A stretch of 64,000 bases of DNA from Acanthopleura granulata (lineage: Eukaryota > Mollusca > Polyplacophora > Chitonida > Chitonidae): contig JABBOT010000080.1 in assembly GCA_016165875.1 (NCBI GenBank), forward strand, positions 9,530,172 to 9,594,171. Reading direction: 5' to 3'. This document shows positions 40,901 to 47,475 of the stretch, one piece after another (position 1 is the first letter of the stretch; every line of letters starts with the position of its first letter). The translations under genes and the position numbers were made by a program. Under the pieces are notes generated by a model that saw only the letters and a program-made list of their open reading frames with translations, was not told where the DNA came from and searched no databases.

Positions 40901-43900
40901 GTAATGCTAACTCAGCAAACACACATAACAATTTACTTTTCTGGTATATAAGTAACACCTGAATCGAGTTTAAATCTAATTAAGGACTGCAAGGTGAGAA
41001 AAACATAAATGCAATATTTTCTGAAACACAGCTAAAGTTATATTATCAATCTATATGTTATAACAGGAATTCAAATTTCAACCACAATGGATTTTTTCAC
41101 TGGTTCTTGTAACATGAATATGTCCTAGTTTTTAGACTTTGTATTCTCCTTCAATACTTTGGTGAATCGTGTTAAATGTGGCTTTGAGAAGCTGCAAATA
41201 ATCTTTTTGAAATTCTCATGAATTCCAATTCTTCCACAACATTTTAGAGACCTTTATTGTTTAAAAAAAATAAATAAAAAAAAATGGCCAAAATCATCTA
41301 ACAAGAAGAAAAATGTCAAAACAGTTAATATACTGAACACCCAACTGCCCTTCCAGAAAGGACCCGTTTTCAATGGTATTTTCCTTTTTTTTTTTCATTT
41401 TATTTTTTAAATTTTTCTCTCCACACTGATTTATTTAAAATGCCTCTCTTTTTCAAGAGCTAAAATAAGAAAAAAGACTTCCCAGCCAACTGACACCATA
41501 TTTTCTCATAGGATCAGGTTACCCCAAACAAACAGTTTTCTTAAGCATGGCCTCATACATTTACAGATATGTTTCTTCCTCATCCTTACAGTCCTTCTTC
41601 ACACTATTTCACAGCTATGACTATCATGGTTTGTTATTCATCTAGTCGAATATAGGCAGAAAATTTAGCTTCTCTCAACCAAATTTTTTTGGCTAATGGC
41701 AATGAAATTAATTTGCCACATACGAAAGATAATTTAAGTCACTATTGCATAATTACATGTATTTCATACCTACACATGGACAAACATGTCTTCCTCACCT
41801 CCCATATCAAAGCCTATCACAGGTAGATCGGACACTTTCTGATATGTCGTCAGAGCGTATCCCACAACGCCCCCTGCTGGTCCTGACAGAATCGCCCGCG
41901 ATCCGTTAAATCTGTAACAATACATATACATAGTTTAACTATAAGATACACGGAAGCTTTCCTGAGTGCCATATCTAAGACAGAGCCTGGCACACAGCCA
42001 ACAATTCACTAGCCAGGGGTCATTTTCCCAAAACTTCATAAGTCATATTTATTGCGGGCTTTTGCATAAATCATATTGGCTTTAGGCCAGTGCCCCAAGG
42101 CTATAAAAAAATTTAACCAAAAAACTTGTTTTACGAAATCGGGCCCTCTTCCTGGCTTATCCCTTATGCAGTAACAGGTCATGTGACTGTAAATATATGC
42201 CAATTTTATTTTGCTCCTTTCATACTTCTTTAATTTACTGAACAATTTCTGACGAAAGCTGTCAGTTTTATGAATGAAAGAAACCAGGTTTGGCAAGTTA
42301 CTGATGAACTTTCCCCTGTGAGAAATACAGACTTGCACATCACTTGGTGGGGAGACAAGAAGGCATTACTGCTGGACAACTTTGAACTTTCAAAATAATG
42401 CAATAGTTCAAAAAAAAAAAAGACTTAATGACTTACCTCCCCATGGGAGTTAACCCTCCATCCGACTGCATGAATAATGTCCTGGTGTCCTGTATAATAT
42501 ATGTCAAGAAGCGGTCAATTACAATAAATCTTTGGATTCTCATGATCAGAAATGCTGGTAAATACTTTTTCCAGGTGAGTTTTTAGAGAGAAAATACGGA
42601 CCATTCAAAAGTGAACTTGTCACAAGAAATGATCTTTACTTGAGATCCTCTATTTGTTTCTCACCTTTAAGCCATTTTGAAATCCTGAAGAAAACCCTTG
42701 TACATAATTCTGTATGCAGGGTGTGAGGAAGGCATCTGCACAGGCTGTCAATAACAACAACAACACACGTGTACTGAACTTCCGGACACAATGTACCCCA
42801 AAATGACCTAAAACTACGTCCATGGCAAAGTTGCTGAATTTTTCTGATTCTGAGAGTTCAACTGATTTTAGAAAGTTGTTTTGAGGATTGTTCGGAAGAC
42901 TGGATAATATTCTAGTGGAAACATGTGAGCTTTCATCACCAGACTGTGTTTTGTGACAAAATTTTCCTCCAAAGAACCATTTTTGAAAATGAAAATAACT
43001 ACTGCAATTATCTACAACAGTACCCAGTAATTACATGTAGAAACATCTTTAAAATTACTGATAAATGACATACTCAAGAATGTTTTGATATATACATCGG
43101 CAGTCATTTTTCTGGGTGGAGGAAACAGGCCTGCACAAAGTACATCACCAACCTTTGGCAAGTTGCCAATGTAAAATGGCCAGGTCAAGGTCAGCTGATC
43201 TCATGAAGCTGCACAAAGTCTGTACCACTGCCTCAGTCTTGACATATCATAAAGCACTATAAGAAAGAAAGCACTAGACAATTTCAGCACAAGCTCCGGG
43301 ACATGCACAGTGCCTTACGCTGTATGGCAAACGATGGCAACAATAGCCACTATTATATTTTTACTATTGCCAAGGCAGCTTTGTATCAAAATAACGGTTC
43401 CGTCGGCTGTGACAATACAATTGCAGCCCGCACCACGACACGACGCAACAATGAAGTGAAGTCAAGGCCATACAAAATCAAACGGCGTCACACCTCTGAG
43501 CTGTTATGCTGAACTCATCTACTGGCTATGGATTATCCTCGTGGTTGTCGTCCCGAGCTCGTTGCAGCCTTACCTGTGAATCCCCGGGGCACAATGCGCA
43601 CCATCGGCATGACCCTTGAGGACAGAGACACGTGACCCAGGCCCATCTCACCTGCTAACTTCTCCACAGCTTTCTCGTGACCATTGTACCTGTGTCACAC
43701 ATATAAATACACAGTATGAGGTTCAACTTTTAATTCGTTCCAACCACAATTCATTATAGCTGTACACTTTGACAGGGCTTTTTACATCATCCTGATGACA
43801 TTGCATTATAGCCCTAAAAATTTGCCATAAAAATAACTACTTAGTGTTAAGTAAAGCCATTAAAATATTACATTTGTTGCTGAAAGTCACATTTTTCTGG

Positions 43901-46900
43901 TAGGATTTCATCTTATAATTTGTCTGTCTAAGATAAGAAAAATATTTACAGCTCCGTTAGGTAAAATACAGTGCTTTCAGTTAAATTACATCTCCTGTTT
44001 TCATTGTCACTTTATTTTTATTGCTTTGATTCCATTTTTCAAGAATCTAACACAATTTAGCTACTGATAATTTTATAGTGGGTAACTAGAAAAGACGAAA
44101 TCTTATACTACTGTAAATCTTCAACCTTTTCAATCATTTAAGGAGCTTTTAAGAGGAAATTTATGCATCCAGTTATTGTAAAAATAAAGCCAAAGAAGAT
44201 TTGTTTGTGTCACCATAGGTACAAGGTTCACAAAACTGTAACAATGACTTCTCTAGACCCTACACTTCTCCAAGAAAACAATGAAATATTACTTTTAGTA
44301 GTGGTTCAAAACGTTGAACATCTAAGGTATTTGGCTTTATCAATTCTTACGTGTACGAGTGCATCAAAACAACAGCCACAGAGTTAATTCCCTTGTTTAT
44401 GATTCGCTGAAAATCTGCTCTCAACTTGTCCAAGTTCACAGGCTGCCAAACTTCCAGCTGAAAATAACGAAACAATGAAGACTTTCCTTCTTCAAGATTC
44501 CCAATTCTCACCCAAAAATAAAATATTTTTCAAGGACTTTGAGGGACCAAATATCCTATGTTTTTCTATGATGAATCGCTTTTTGTACAAATCTTCATGT
44601 TGGGATTAATGGATACTACTTTGATAAGTTATCTACTGGTCCGTGTCAAAGATAATATAATATTTATCACTGACAAAAGAGCATGTTTAAGAACTTATCT
44701 CTGTAAAAAAAATAAACAGTGCTTTGCGAAGACAAAATTCAAGTAATTTCAAGGATTTCCACAACCAGAGGGTATTTATTTATTGAATGAATGAATGATT
44801 ATGGCACAGCACGACTTTGGCGGCATTTTAGGCGTATCATGGTGACAACATGATTAAACCAGGAAACAGTGCATAGTTTAATAATAATGAGCAGACTCAA
44901 AAACGAATCAAACATACTGACTTGTTAAAAAACCAGGAAAAAGAAGTAAACCTTACTTTAAATTTGAACACCACATTCCAATAATCTAGAAAGTTGTATA
45001 GCTATGTGTACATGTTATATTCTGTGACACTGTCCAACAGTTCCATTCAATGACAGGATGATTAGTATTTATGCTTCGGGCAAACATGACAGTGAAACCA
45101 AGCCTCGCACTGTATTTCATGCAAAAGAACACTTACCTCTTCAGCAGTCACACCTGTGACAGAGTCACATGGCTTGTTTATCTGACACTTCTTCTGTTTC
45201 AACACAAGTCTCTCCTCCACTTCAATGATCTCTTCATACAGAACATCAGCTGTCACTATTTTCTAAAAACATCAAAAACAACAACATGAAACAATCCAGA
45301 TCTATGTCTCTACATAATTCCTTTTACTTTTGGTTTCTGTTTTTCTTGTTCCCGCTTCTTCTTTTTTTTTCTTTTGAGTGGTATTTAACGTTGTGCTCAA
45401 TAACTTCAATAATTTTGTAATGGCAGTCCAGTTGAAAGGTGGAGAAAACCAGTATGTCCAGAGTAAAACCACATAAGTTTGGTGAGTTACTGACAAACCT
45501 CTTGACTTAAAATGAAACCATCCCGCTTCCCACTTAAGGGTACGAAGGATGTGGTCAAAGTTAGCAACATGGAATCAACCAAAGTTGTGCAGTTAAGATC
45601 CGTCTTTACCATTTTCATCCAGTCTTCAAGGATGGACAGATTTTCTCGTAAGCAAAGCTGGCCAATCAGGAGAAATGGACACAAGCAAAAAAAAGCTAAT
45701 AATAATCATAGTTGTTTTGTATAAAACCTACTTCAGATAAAATCTCAGTAAGTCAATCATTTCAGCACATTTCATTTTGCACAAGCCCTGAAGTATGCAG
45801 GGTTATAAACATGCAAATTAAGAAGTCCTCTCCAAGAATTTAAGCAGAATTAGTGACACCAATTTATTTTTGTTTAATGGGTGAGCCCACTCTAAAAAAA
45901 ACCCAAACACAGAATAAAACTAAAACCAAAAATCAACCTTCTTCTTTTGTCCTATGTTGAGTTTCCTATTTTTCAAGGCTTTCCAATCATGTAAATATGT
46001 CTTCAACTCGAAAAAATTTCTGGGATATAATTTTCACATGGTTATGGTGGTATAGTAAGTTATTCTGTAAATATTGGATTTTATATACTTTCAGAGATGA
46101 AAGTTGACAATTTTACAACATAAATAATATGGAAAAACAATACCTTTTTCTAACCCACGCTATGCCCATCAAGGGAGACGATTCACCCTGGAGTCACACT
46201 TAAGGGGGATAACTATTGCTAAGGCAAATGTGAAACAAGCACCTCCACCAGAATCAATGAGATAACAAACGTATGGTTGGCCACCAGTGATACAAGTGAA
46301 GATGCTTTAGTCAGTCGCCATTTAATATTTCCATGCAGACAAGCCTACATATATTTATTTATATTTAAACTGAAATATTTGTTCTTGAGCACCAGGTTTC
46401 TCTCACAATCAGCCCATTCTTTATCCTAACTGTTATATGTGTTTTGGTACATGTAAATTTTCTGCAGGCAAAAAGCTGTGGAAATAACTACATCTGTAGA
46501 CAAAGATGAGTTAGGCACATCTACTTATAGGCTTCATATCTCACAAGGTCTTAAACATGTTTTTGCAACAATATGGCTGACACATGACAGACGAGGCATT
46601 AAACCACAATCAATCATTCATATCTTACAAGGTCAAAGATATTTGGGCGTGACTGGTTTCCTATGTGCAGGAGATCTCGGAAACCTTTAGTGATGACCAG
46701 AGCCATTCTCTCCCCTTTCCTCTCCAGGAGAGCGTTTGTGGCCACCGTAGTGCCCATTCTTATCCAGTCGATGAGTGAAGCGTCCAGTGGTTTCTCAGAA
46801 GGGAAACTTTTTCCGGTTTCCTGTTCAAAAAAAAACAAAAAGAGGAAATCTTGAACCGTGCTGTACCTAATGTATACAACATACAGTAAAATTAAGACCC

Positions 46901-47475
46901 ATTTAAAACTGTGCCTGCTACCACACATCAAGGTTTCCCACATCTTTATTCAGCTTTTCAAATGAAAAACAATCACCAGGTATGTACTATCTGTCCCAGC
47001 CTTATTTTCCACTAACAGCCTAACTCAAGATATAATAAATTTTCATCAAAACTAACCATGTTGCTGAAAACAAGTGTTCAGTTAACGAAAGGCTGCATGA
47101 ACTTACCCACATGTCTTTCATGAGTACTTTGGGGATGTCAGAAATTTTCTCAGAGGCTGACCAAGTAAAGATTGAAGAACCTGTGCCTCATGCACCAGTT
47201 CTTGTTTTAATTTCTTCGTCGTTCTGTACCTAATATCACCGCAGTACAGACGAACTGAAAATGCAAATAACACCTTTCCACTGAAGTATTTCATGTCTCT
47301 TACCCATTCCAGGATTCTGCGTATCCCTTCTCGAGGGGCATCAGGGTAATTTTGGGGGTCCTCTGATAGCAGTTTTAGCACCCTTATCTGACCCCCAGGG
47401 CATCTTGCCCACACATCTGTGAACGTCCCTCCCCTGTCAATGGCAAACTGAAACTTGCCATCAGAACCCATCCTC
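13810..47475 (-). CDS. OPLAH: 5-oxoprolinase (ATP-hydrolysing), whole gene, 33 of about 34 coding exons found
   Basis: Encodes the cytosolic enzyme that opens 5-oxo-L-proline to L-glutamate using ATP, a step of the gamma-glutamyl cycle. Seen: coding exons in order on the minus strand with matching phases, giving 1209 codons up to exon 32 and 55 more residues in the last exon. With one missing exon of about 98 nt the protein would be near 1297 residues; the human enzyme is 1288. Hydantoinase-A-type half: DRGGTFTD (residues 12-19), MGGTSTD (about 317-323) and [13 protein letters not shown] (exon 13). Hydantoinase-B-type half from about residue 735: [10 protein letters not shown] (854-863), [40 protein letters not shown] and a C-terminal SPGGGGWG. 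The start ATG (47471) lies four bases after a splice acceptor, so a 5' non-coding exon is expected further upstream. Introns 9 and 27 use GC donors. Identity is very secure; the missing exon is the only structural doubt. Confidence 0.97.
14357..14640 (+). repeat. dispersed repeat (family G), second copy at 54.48-54.72 kb
   Basis: Shares CTTTAAGACAAAAGCTTCCA, GACAATGTCGACAACGTCTA and GGCATAGCTTCCATAGCAAA with equivalent text at 54.48-54.72 kb, in the same order and orientation. Confidence 0.7.
14703..15067. repeat. 122-bp tandem repeat, three copies
   Basis: ATGCCAAATGTGCTTTAAAG starts at 14703, 14825 and 14947. The copies are nearly identical, so the amplification is recent. The third copy runs directly into a MITE-like element. 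Confidence 0.93.
15068..15270 (+). mobile_element. MITE-like element (family D)
   Basis: Starts CTGACCTAAAAATTTGTCCA and contains GGTTTGTTTCAACG and TATGTTATGACATTTATTTC, the family's core. The right terminal repeat is degraded. Confidence 0.75.
15995..16258 (-). mobile_element. SINE fragments (families F and A) side by side
   Basis: 16021-16080 carries the family F text TTTGGCAAGTTACTGGAGAA. 16160-16258 carries the family A text GTACTCAAGAGCGTTTTCAC, ATTATGATGGGAGGAAACCT and GGAAACCCACGACCATCC. Confidence 0.7.
17000..18530. repeat. 44-bp minisatellite in OPLAH intron, about 35 copies
   Basis: Unit contains CTAACATGTCACTAGCTCAC and CTCTAGCACTATTGTAACAG; AACATGTCAC recurs at 17311, 17355 and 17399. 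The centre is regular. The flanks (before about 17270 and after about 18170) hold more diverged units with CACCACTAGCACAC. Confidence 0.92.
18815..19026 (+). mobile_element. MITE-like element (family D)
   Basis: Left end CGACCTAGAATTTCGTCCAC, core TTCAAGGTTGACTTGGAAGA, right end CCAAATTTTAGGTCATTTAC, which is inverse to the left end. Confidence 0.82.
19793..19917. repeat. local duplication, about 57-bp unit
   Basis: ACTATTCCCTTGTCATTTAA and TTGTATTCACACTTCTGATT occur twice, then a third partial CTATTCCCCTGTAATTTAAT. Confidence 0.85.
20213..20270 (-). mobile_element. SINE fragment (family A tail end)
   Basis: GATTTATTTATTTCACTGGT, GTTTTACACCACGACTG; only the tail side is recognisable. Confidence 0.5.
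20866..21082 (+). mobile_element. MITE-like element (family D)
   Basis: Left end TGAATGACCTAAAACTTCCT, core TTTGTTTGGAAGATAAGATG and TATTTTATGACATTTATTAC, right end GAAATTTTTGGTCATTTACA. Terminal repeats are inverted. Confidence 0.85.
22320..23500. repeat. 91-bp tandem array, about 13 copies, with higher-order structure
   Basis: GTCCAGAGGGC (or a one-base variant) recurs every 91 bp from 22330 to 23422. Each unit also has ACAAGAGTGCCCAGTACACA, GTATTCCACAGACAAACCAA and AGCACGTCACCATGGTGGCT. A three-unit block (273 bp) at about 22592-22864 is repeated almost unchanged at 22865-23137. It ends 45 bp short of OPLAH exon 32. The short frames in it are not coding. Confidence 0.95.
23545..23705 (-). 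CDS. OPLAH: OPLAH coding exon 32
   Basis: 161 nt, [20 protein letters not shown] to VFQPYGMQ. Motif [12 protein letters not shown] and SERRxFxPYGxxGG. Acceptor TTTGTAG, donor CAAG|GTATGC, ends in phase 1. The next exon must therefore begin in phase 1, but the last exon begins in phase 0, so one exon between them is missing from this reading. Confidence 0.95.
24105..24187 (-). CDS. OPLAH: OPLAH coding exon 31
   Basis: 83 nt, [20 protein letters not shown] to EILER. Motif [23 protein letters not shown]. Acceptor TTGTCTAG, donor GAAG|GTGAAA, phase 0 to 2. Confidence 0.96.
24810..25070 (-). mobile_element. tRNA-derived SINE (family A), near full length
   Basis: TTTACTTGATTGGTGTTTTA to CACCTTGGCCATGAAGATCC on plus, with GGAAACCGGGCAGAGCC inside. 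Sits in OPLAH intron 30, 34 bp from the exon 30 donor, same sense as the gene. Confidence 0.88.
25104..25178 (-). CDS. OPLAH: OPLAH coding exon 30
   Basis: 25 codons, [20 protein letters not shown] to GGAGA. Acceptor TTGTTACAG, donor GCT|GTAAGC, phase 0 to 0. A SINE starts 34 bp downstream of the donor. Confidence 0.96.
25863..26012 (-). CDS. OPLAH: OPLAH coding exon 29
   Basis: 50 codons, [20 protein letters not shown] to CAASQ. Motif [16 protein letters not shown]. Acceptor TTTCACAG, donor CAG|GTAAAA, phase 0 to 0. Confidence 0.96.
26228..26500 (-). mobile_element. tRNA-headed SINE, different family (family C)
   Basis: Plus: CCAGACATGACACCTCACCC, AGTCACATTACACTGATACC, then CCAGGGATTGATCCTGGATC (inverse of a B box, GGATCAATCC) and CCTGACCTCATGGCGGATGC. 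Intron 28 of OPLAH. Confidence 0.7.
26755..26973 (+). mobile_element. MITE-like element (family D) next to OPLAH exon 28 donor
   Basis: Left end GAAATGTCCTAAAATTTCAT, core TTTCAGCCACCAAAAATAAT, right end GGGACAAAATTTTAGGTTAT. Its end is about 20 bp from the exon 28 donor. Confidence 0.83.
26994..27128 (-). CDS. OPLAH: OPLAH coding exon 28
   Basis: 45 codons, [20 protein letters not shown] to HDVPLNQ. Motif [19 protein letters not shown] is near-invariant in the family. Acceptor CTGAACAG, donor CAG|GTGAGA, phase 0 to 0. A MITE-like element ends about 20 bp downstream of the donor. Confidence 0.97.
27663..27809 (-). CDS. OPLAH: OPLAH coding exon 27, with a GC splice donor
   Basis: 49 codons, [20 protein letters not shown] to DIDESK. 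Acceptor GTGTTCAG. The only boundary that keeps phase 0 into exon 28 is AAG|GCAAGG, a good match to the GC-donor consensus; no GT lies nearby. Confidence 0.9.
28118..28192 (-). CDS. OPLAH: OPLAH coding exon 26
   Basis: 25 codons, [20 protein letters not shown] to THIQ. Acceptor TTCTCAG, donor CAG|GTAAAT, phase 0 to 0. Confidence 0.94.
28604..28713 (-). CDS. OPLAH: OPLAH coding exon 25
   Basis: 110 nt, [20 protein letters not shown] to AANQK. Contains [20 protein letters not shown]. Acceptor ATTGAGCAG, donor AAG|GTAGAT, phase 1 to 0. Confidence 0.96.
28981..29234 (-). mobile_element. tRNA-derived SINE (family A), full length
   Basis: ACTTATTTATTTGATTGGTG on plus to ACCACAGAGGCCC. Read on minus: GGGCCTCTGTGGTGAAGGGG, TTAGCGTGCG (A box), GTGAGTTCAAGTCCAGC (B box), then the conserved body. 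Intron 24 of OPLAH, same sense. Confidence 0.92.
29436..29610 (-). CDS. OPLAH: OPLAH coding exon 24
   Basis: 175 nt, [20 protein letters not shown] to GIFQEE. Contains [17 protein letters not shown], the His/Asp-rich conserved motif of hydantoinase B proteins. Acceptor TTACCTCAG, donor GAAG|GTAATA, phase 0 to 1. Confidence 0.97.
29985..30068. repeat. short tandem repeat, about 25-bp unit, 3-4 copies
   Basis: AAAGAATAAGCCAGTATCAA, AAAGAATAAACCAGTATAAC, AAAAATAAAACAGTATCACT in a row, in OPLAH intron 23. Confidence 0.75.
30156..30251 (-). CDS. OPLAH: OPLAH coding exon 23
   Basis: 32 codons, [20 protein letters not shown] to LTVITP. Motif [19 protein letters not shown]. Acceptor TTTGTGCAG, donor CCA|GTAAGT, phase 0 to 0. 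Confidence 0.95.
30780..30893 (+). mobile_element. truncated SINE (family A) abutting OPLAH exon 22 donor
   Basis: CTCCCACCATAATGCTGGCT, GAAATATTCTTGAGTACGGC, then an (AAAT/AAAC)n tail ending 9 bp from the exon 22 donor. Antisense to OPLAH. Confidence 0.85.
30902..31012 (-). CDS. OPLAH: OPLAH coding exon 22
   Basis: 37 codons, [20 protein letters not shown] to QETVQYQ. Motif [15 protein letters not shown]. Acceptor TCTTTTTCAG, donor CAG|GTCAGA, phase 0 to 0. The tail of a SINE lies 9 bp downstream of the donor. Confidence 0.96.
31545..31612 (-). mobile_element. SINE fragment (family C)
   Basis: CACACATGATGTCCCACCCG, GTCACATTATACTGACACCC, as in the 26.3 kb copy. Confidence 0.6.
31684..31720 (-). 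CDS. OPLAH: OPLAH coding exon 21, a 37-nt micro-exon
   Basis: 37 nt; with two bases from exon 20 it encodes [13 protein letters not shown], the conserved (R)xLQRTAISTNIKE segment. Acceptor ATTCACAG, donor AAG|GTAACC, phase 2 to 0. Its existence and length were predicted from the flanking phases before it was located, which makes the call strong. Confidence 0.95.
32305..32405 (-). CDS. OPLAH: OPLAH coding exon 20
   Basis: 101 nt, [20 protein letters not shown] to TAEQMG. Opens the hydantoinase B half; motif [20 protein letters not shown]. Acceptor GTTTGCAG, donor GGAG|GTAAGA, phase 0 to 2. Confidence 0.95.
32530..32593 (-). CDS. OPLAH: OPLAH coding exon 19
   Basis: 64 nt, [19 protein letters not shown] to LIN. 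Motif [13 protein letters not shown]. Acceptor TCTCCACAG, donor AAT|GTAAGT, phase 2 to 0. This closes the hydantoinase A half. Confidence 0.94.
32700..33010 (-). mobile_element. SINE-like element (family F)
   Basis: GATTATTTGATTGTTGTTTA, ATGCCAAACTCAAGTACATC, ATGGAGAAAACCGAGAGAGC and a long diverged 3' part including GTGCCTCATGACTGAGCAGG. OPLAH intron 18. Confidence 0.6.
33625..33737 (-). CDS. OPLAH: OPLAH coding exon 18
   Basis: 113 nt, [20 protein letters not shown] to GIIIDKN. Matches the CYFEGGYQETPVYLL...GPCLIIDSNS segment of the family. Acceptor ATTTAACAG, donor ACAG|GTGAGT, phase 0 to 2. Confidence 0.94.
34171..34309 (-). CDS. OPLAH: OPLAH coding exon 17
   Basis: 139 nt, [20 protein letters not shown] to PPPVET. 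Motif EFGFxIPxRPxxxDDxRVRG. Acceptor TTGTTCAAG, donor ACG|GTGTGT, phase 2 to 0. Confidence 0.94.
34581..34718 (-). CDS. OPLAH: OPLAH coding exon 16
   Basis: 138 nt, [20 protein letters not shown] to FQEAFLQ. The HMRYxxTDCALMV motif is conserved in animal OPLAH. Acceptor TTTTGCAG, donor AAAG|GTTAGG, phase 2 to 2. Confidence 0.94.
35552..35633 (-). CDS. OPLAH: OPLAH coding exon 15
   Basis: 82 nt, [20 protein letters not shown] to KQGFK. A less conserved linker helix region, but the frame and both splice sites fit. Acceptor TTTGTAG, donor AGAG|GTGAGA, phase 1 to 2. Confidence 0.9.
36193..36281 (-). CDS. OPLAH: OPLAH coding exon 14
   Basis: 89 nt, [20 protein letters not shown] to KVYHA. Motif [17 protein letters not shown] is family-typical. 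Acceptor CCTGCAG, donor GCAG|GTGAGG, phase 2 to 1. Confidence 0.95.
36340..36475. repeat. tandem palindromic repeat in OPLAH intron 13
   Basis: AATAACAAGTTGTTATT occurs four times, with a fifth diverged unit, at 28-33 bp spacing. Arms AATAACAA and TTGTTATT are inverse, so each unit is a near-perfect palindrome. Confidence 0.88.
36979..37091 (-). CDS. OPLAH: OPLAH coding exon 13
   Basis: 113 nt, [20 protein letters not shown] to QVFIH. Contains [13 protein letters not shown], the most conserved block of the hydantoinase A domain. Acceptor CATTACAG, donor CAA|GTCAGT, phase 0 to 2. Confidence 0.95.
37822..37950 (-). CDS. OPLAH: OPLAH coding exon 12
   Basis: 43 codons, [15 protein letters not shown] to [10 protein letters not shown]. 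Motif [15 protein letters not shown]. Acceptor ATTTGAAG (weak pyrimidine tract just upstream), donor CAG|GTTTGT, phase 0 to 0. Confidence 0.94.
38442..38584 (-). CDS. OPLAH: OPLAH coding exon 11
   Basis: 143 nt, [18 protein letters not shown] to MQKLADE. The [15 protein letters not shown] block is diagnostic of hydantoinase A family proteins. Acceptor TTGTTGTAG, donor GAG|GTGAGA, phase 1 to 0. Confidence 0.96.
38655..38790 (-). mobile_element. SINE-like fragment (family F)
   Basis: CAGGTTTACAGGTGGGAGAA, ACCAGAATGCCTGGG. OPLAH intron 10. Confidence 0.45.
39083..39297 (-). mobile_element. MITE-like element (family D) abutting OPLAH exon 10 donor
   Basis: On minus: CTGTAAATGACCTAATATTT, core AAGTTTCAGCACCAAGAATA, end GTCGTAATTTTAGGTCATTT. 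Begins about 8 bp after the donor GTTAGC. One of the best-preserved copies at both ends. Confidence 0.88.
39304..39421 (-). CDS. OPLAH: OPLAH coding exon 10
   Basis: 118 nt, [17 protein letters not shown] to GPVCYQK. Contains the [11 protein letters not shown] and ESAGAHPGP motifs. Acceptor TGTTGCAG, donor AAAG|GTTAGC, phase 0 to 1. A MITE-like element starts within 10 bp of the donor. Confidence 0.96.
39471..39741 (-). mobile_element. tRNA-derived SINE (family A), full length
   Basis: CATTTATTTATATCATTGGT, GGAAACCGGGCAGAGCCCGG, GACTTGAACTCGCATTGCC, AGCATGCTAACCACCTCTGC on plus. OPLAH intron 9, same sense. Confidence 0.9.
40208..40235. promoter_or_regulatory. two CRE-type palindromes in OPLAH intron 9
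   Basis: TGACGTCA at 40208-40215 and again at 40228-40235, 20 bp apart, with a related TGACGTCG about 110 bp to the left. Perfect CREB/ATF-type sites; whether they act is unknown. Confidence 0.4.
40786..40874 (-). CDS. OPLAH: OPLAH coding exon 9, with a GC splice donor
   Basis: 89 nt, [18 protein letters not shown] to ITLQAPQ. Acceptor ATGCTCAG. Only a GC donor, CAG|GCAGGT, keeps the frame into exon 10; the GT four bases further on (GCAG|GTTT) would end in phase 1 and break the frame. Confidence 0.9.
41799..41911 (-). CDS. OPLAH: OPLAH coding exon 8
   Basis: 113 nt, [19 protein letters not shown] to VIGFDMG. Contains the SGPAGGVVG nucleotide-binding-type loop. Acceptor GTTACAG, donor GGAG|GTGAGG, phase 2 to 1. 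Confidence 0.96.
42240..42345 (-). mobile_element. SINE-like fragment (family F)
   Basis: AGGTTTGGCAAGTTACTGAT and GAACTTTCCCCTGTGAGAAA. OPLAH intron 7. Confidence 0.5.
42437..42489 (-). CDS. OPLAH: OPLAH coding exon 7
   Basis: 53 nt, [16 protein letters not shown]; the LFMxSDGGL motif is family-wide. Acceptor ATTATACAG, donor GGAG|GTAAGT, phase 0 to 2. Confidence 0.94.
42665..42744 (-). CDS. OPLAH: OPLAH coding exon 6
   Basis: 80 nt, [18 protein letters not shown] to NGLK. Acceptor TTGACAG, donor AAG|GTGAGA, phase 1 to 0. A MITE-like copy (42793-42995) starts about 48 bp upstream of the acceptor. Confidence 0.94.
42793..42995 (+). mobile_element. MITE-like element (family D)
   Basis: CAAAATGACCTAAAACTACG, GGCAAAGTTGCTGAATTTTT, GATTGTTCGGAAGACTGGAT; the right end is degraded. 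OPLAH intron 5. Confidence 0.78.
43070..43195 (-). mobile_element. SINE-like fragment (family F)
   Basis: ACATACTCAAGAATGTTTTG, TGGGTGGAGGAAACAGGCCT, ACCTTTGGCAAGTTGCCAAT. OPLAH intron 5. Confidence 0.5.
43574..43689 (-). CDS. OPLAH: OPLAH coding exon 5
   Basis: 116 nt, [16 protein letters not shown] to [12 protein letters not shown]. Acceptor GACACAG, donor ACAG|GTAAGG, phase 2 to 1. Joins exon 4 in frame. Confidence 0.95.
44351..44457 (-). CDS. OPLAH: OPLAH coding exon 4
   Basis: 107 nt, [13 protein letters not shown] to [11 protein letters not shown]. Acceptor ATTTTCAG, donor TACAC|GTAAGA, ends in phase 2. The VVLMHSYT motif is typical of the family. Confidence 0.94.
45137..45262 (-). 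CDS. OPLAH: OPLAH coding exon 3
   Basis: 42 codons, [20 protein letters not shown] to VTAEE, matching the VLYEEVxEVDERV region of animal 5-oxoprolinases. Acceptor TTTTTAG, donor GAG|GTAAGT, phase 0 to 0. Confidence 0.94.
45385..45505 (-). mobile_element. SINE-like fragment (family F)
   Basis: TTAACGTTGTGCTCAATAAC, AAGGTGGAGAAAACCAGTAT, TTTGGTGAGTTACTGACAAA. OPLAH intron 2. Confidence 0.5.
46629..46820 (-). CDS. OPLAH: OPLAH coding exon 2
   Basis: 64 codons, from ETGKSF through [19 protein letters not shown] to NIFDL. The [12 protein letters not shown] block is strongly conserved in hydantoinase A family enzymes. Acceptor GAACAG, donor CTT|GTAAGA, phase 0 to 0. Confidence 0.96.
47304..47475 (-). 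CDS. OPLAH: OPLAH coding exon 1 (start codon at 47471-47469)
   Basis: Acceptor TTTTTTCCAG precedes GAGG and then ATG. The 56 codons run from MGSDGKF through the DRGGTFTDV motif and VLKLLSEDP to RRILEW. Donor TGG|GTAAGA, phase 0. An upstream in-frame ATG lies in the intron and is not the start. Confidence 0.95.
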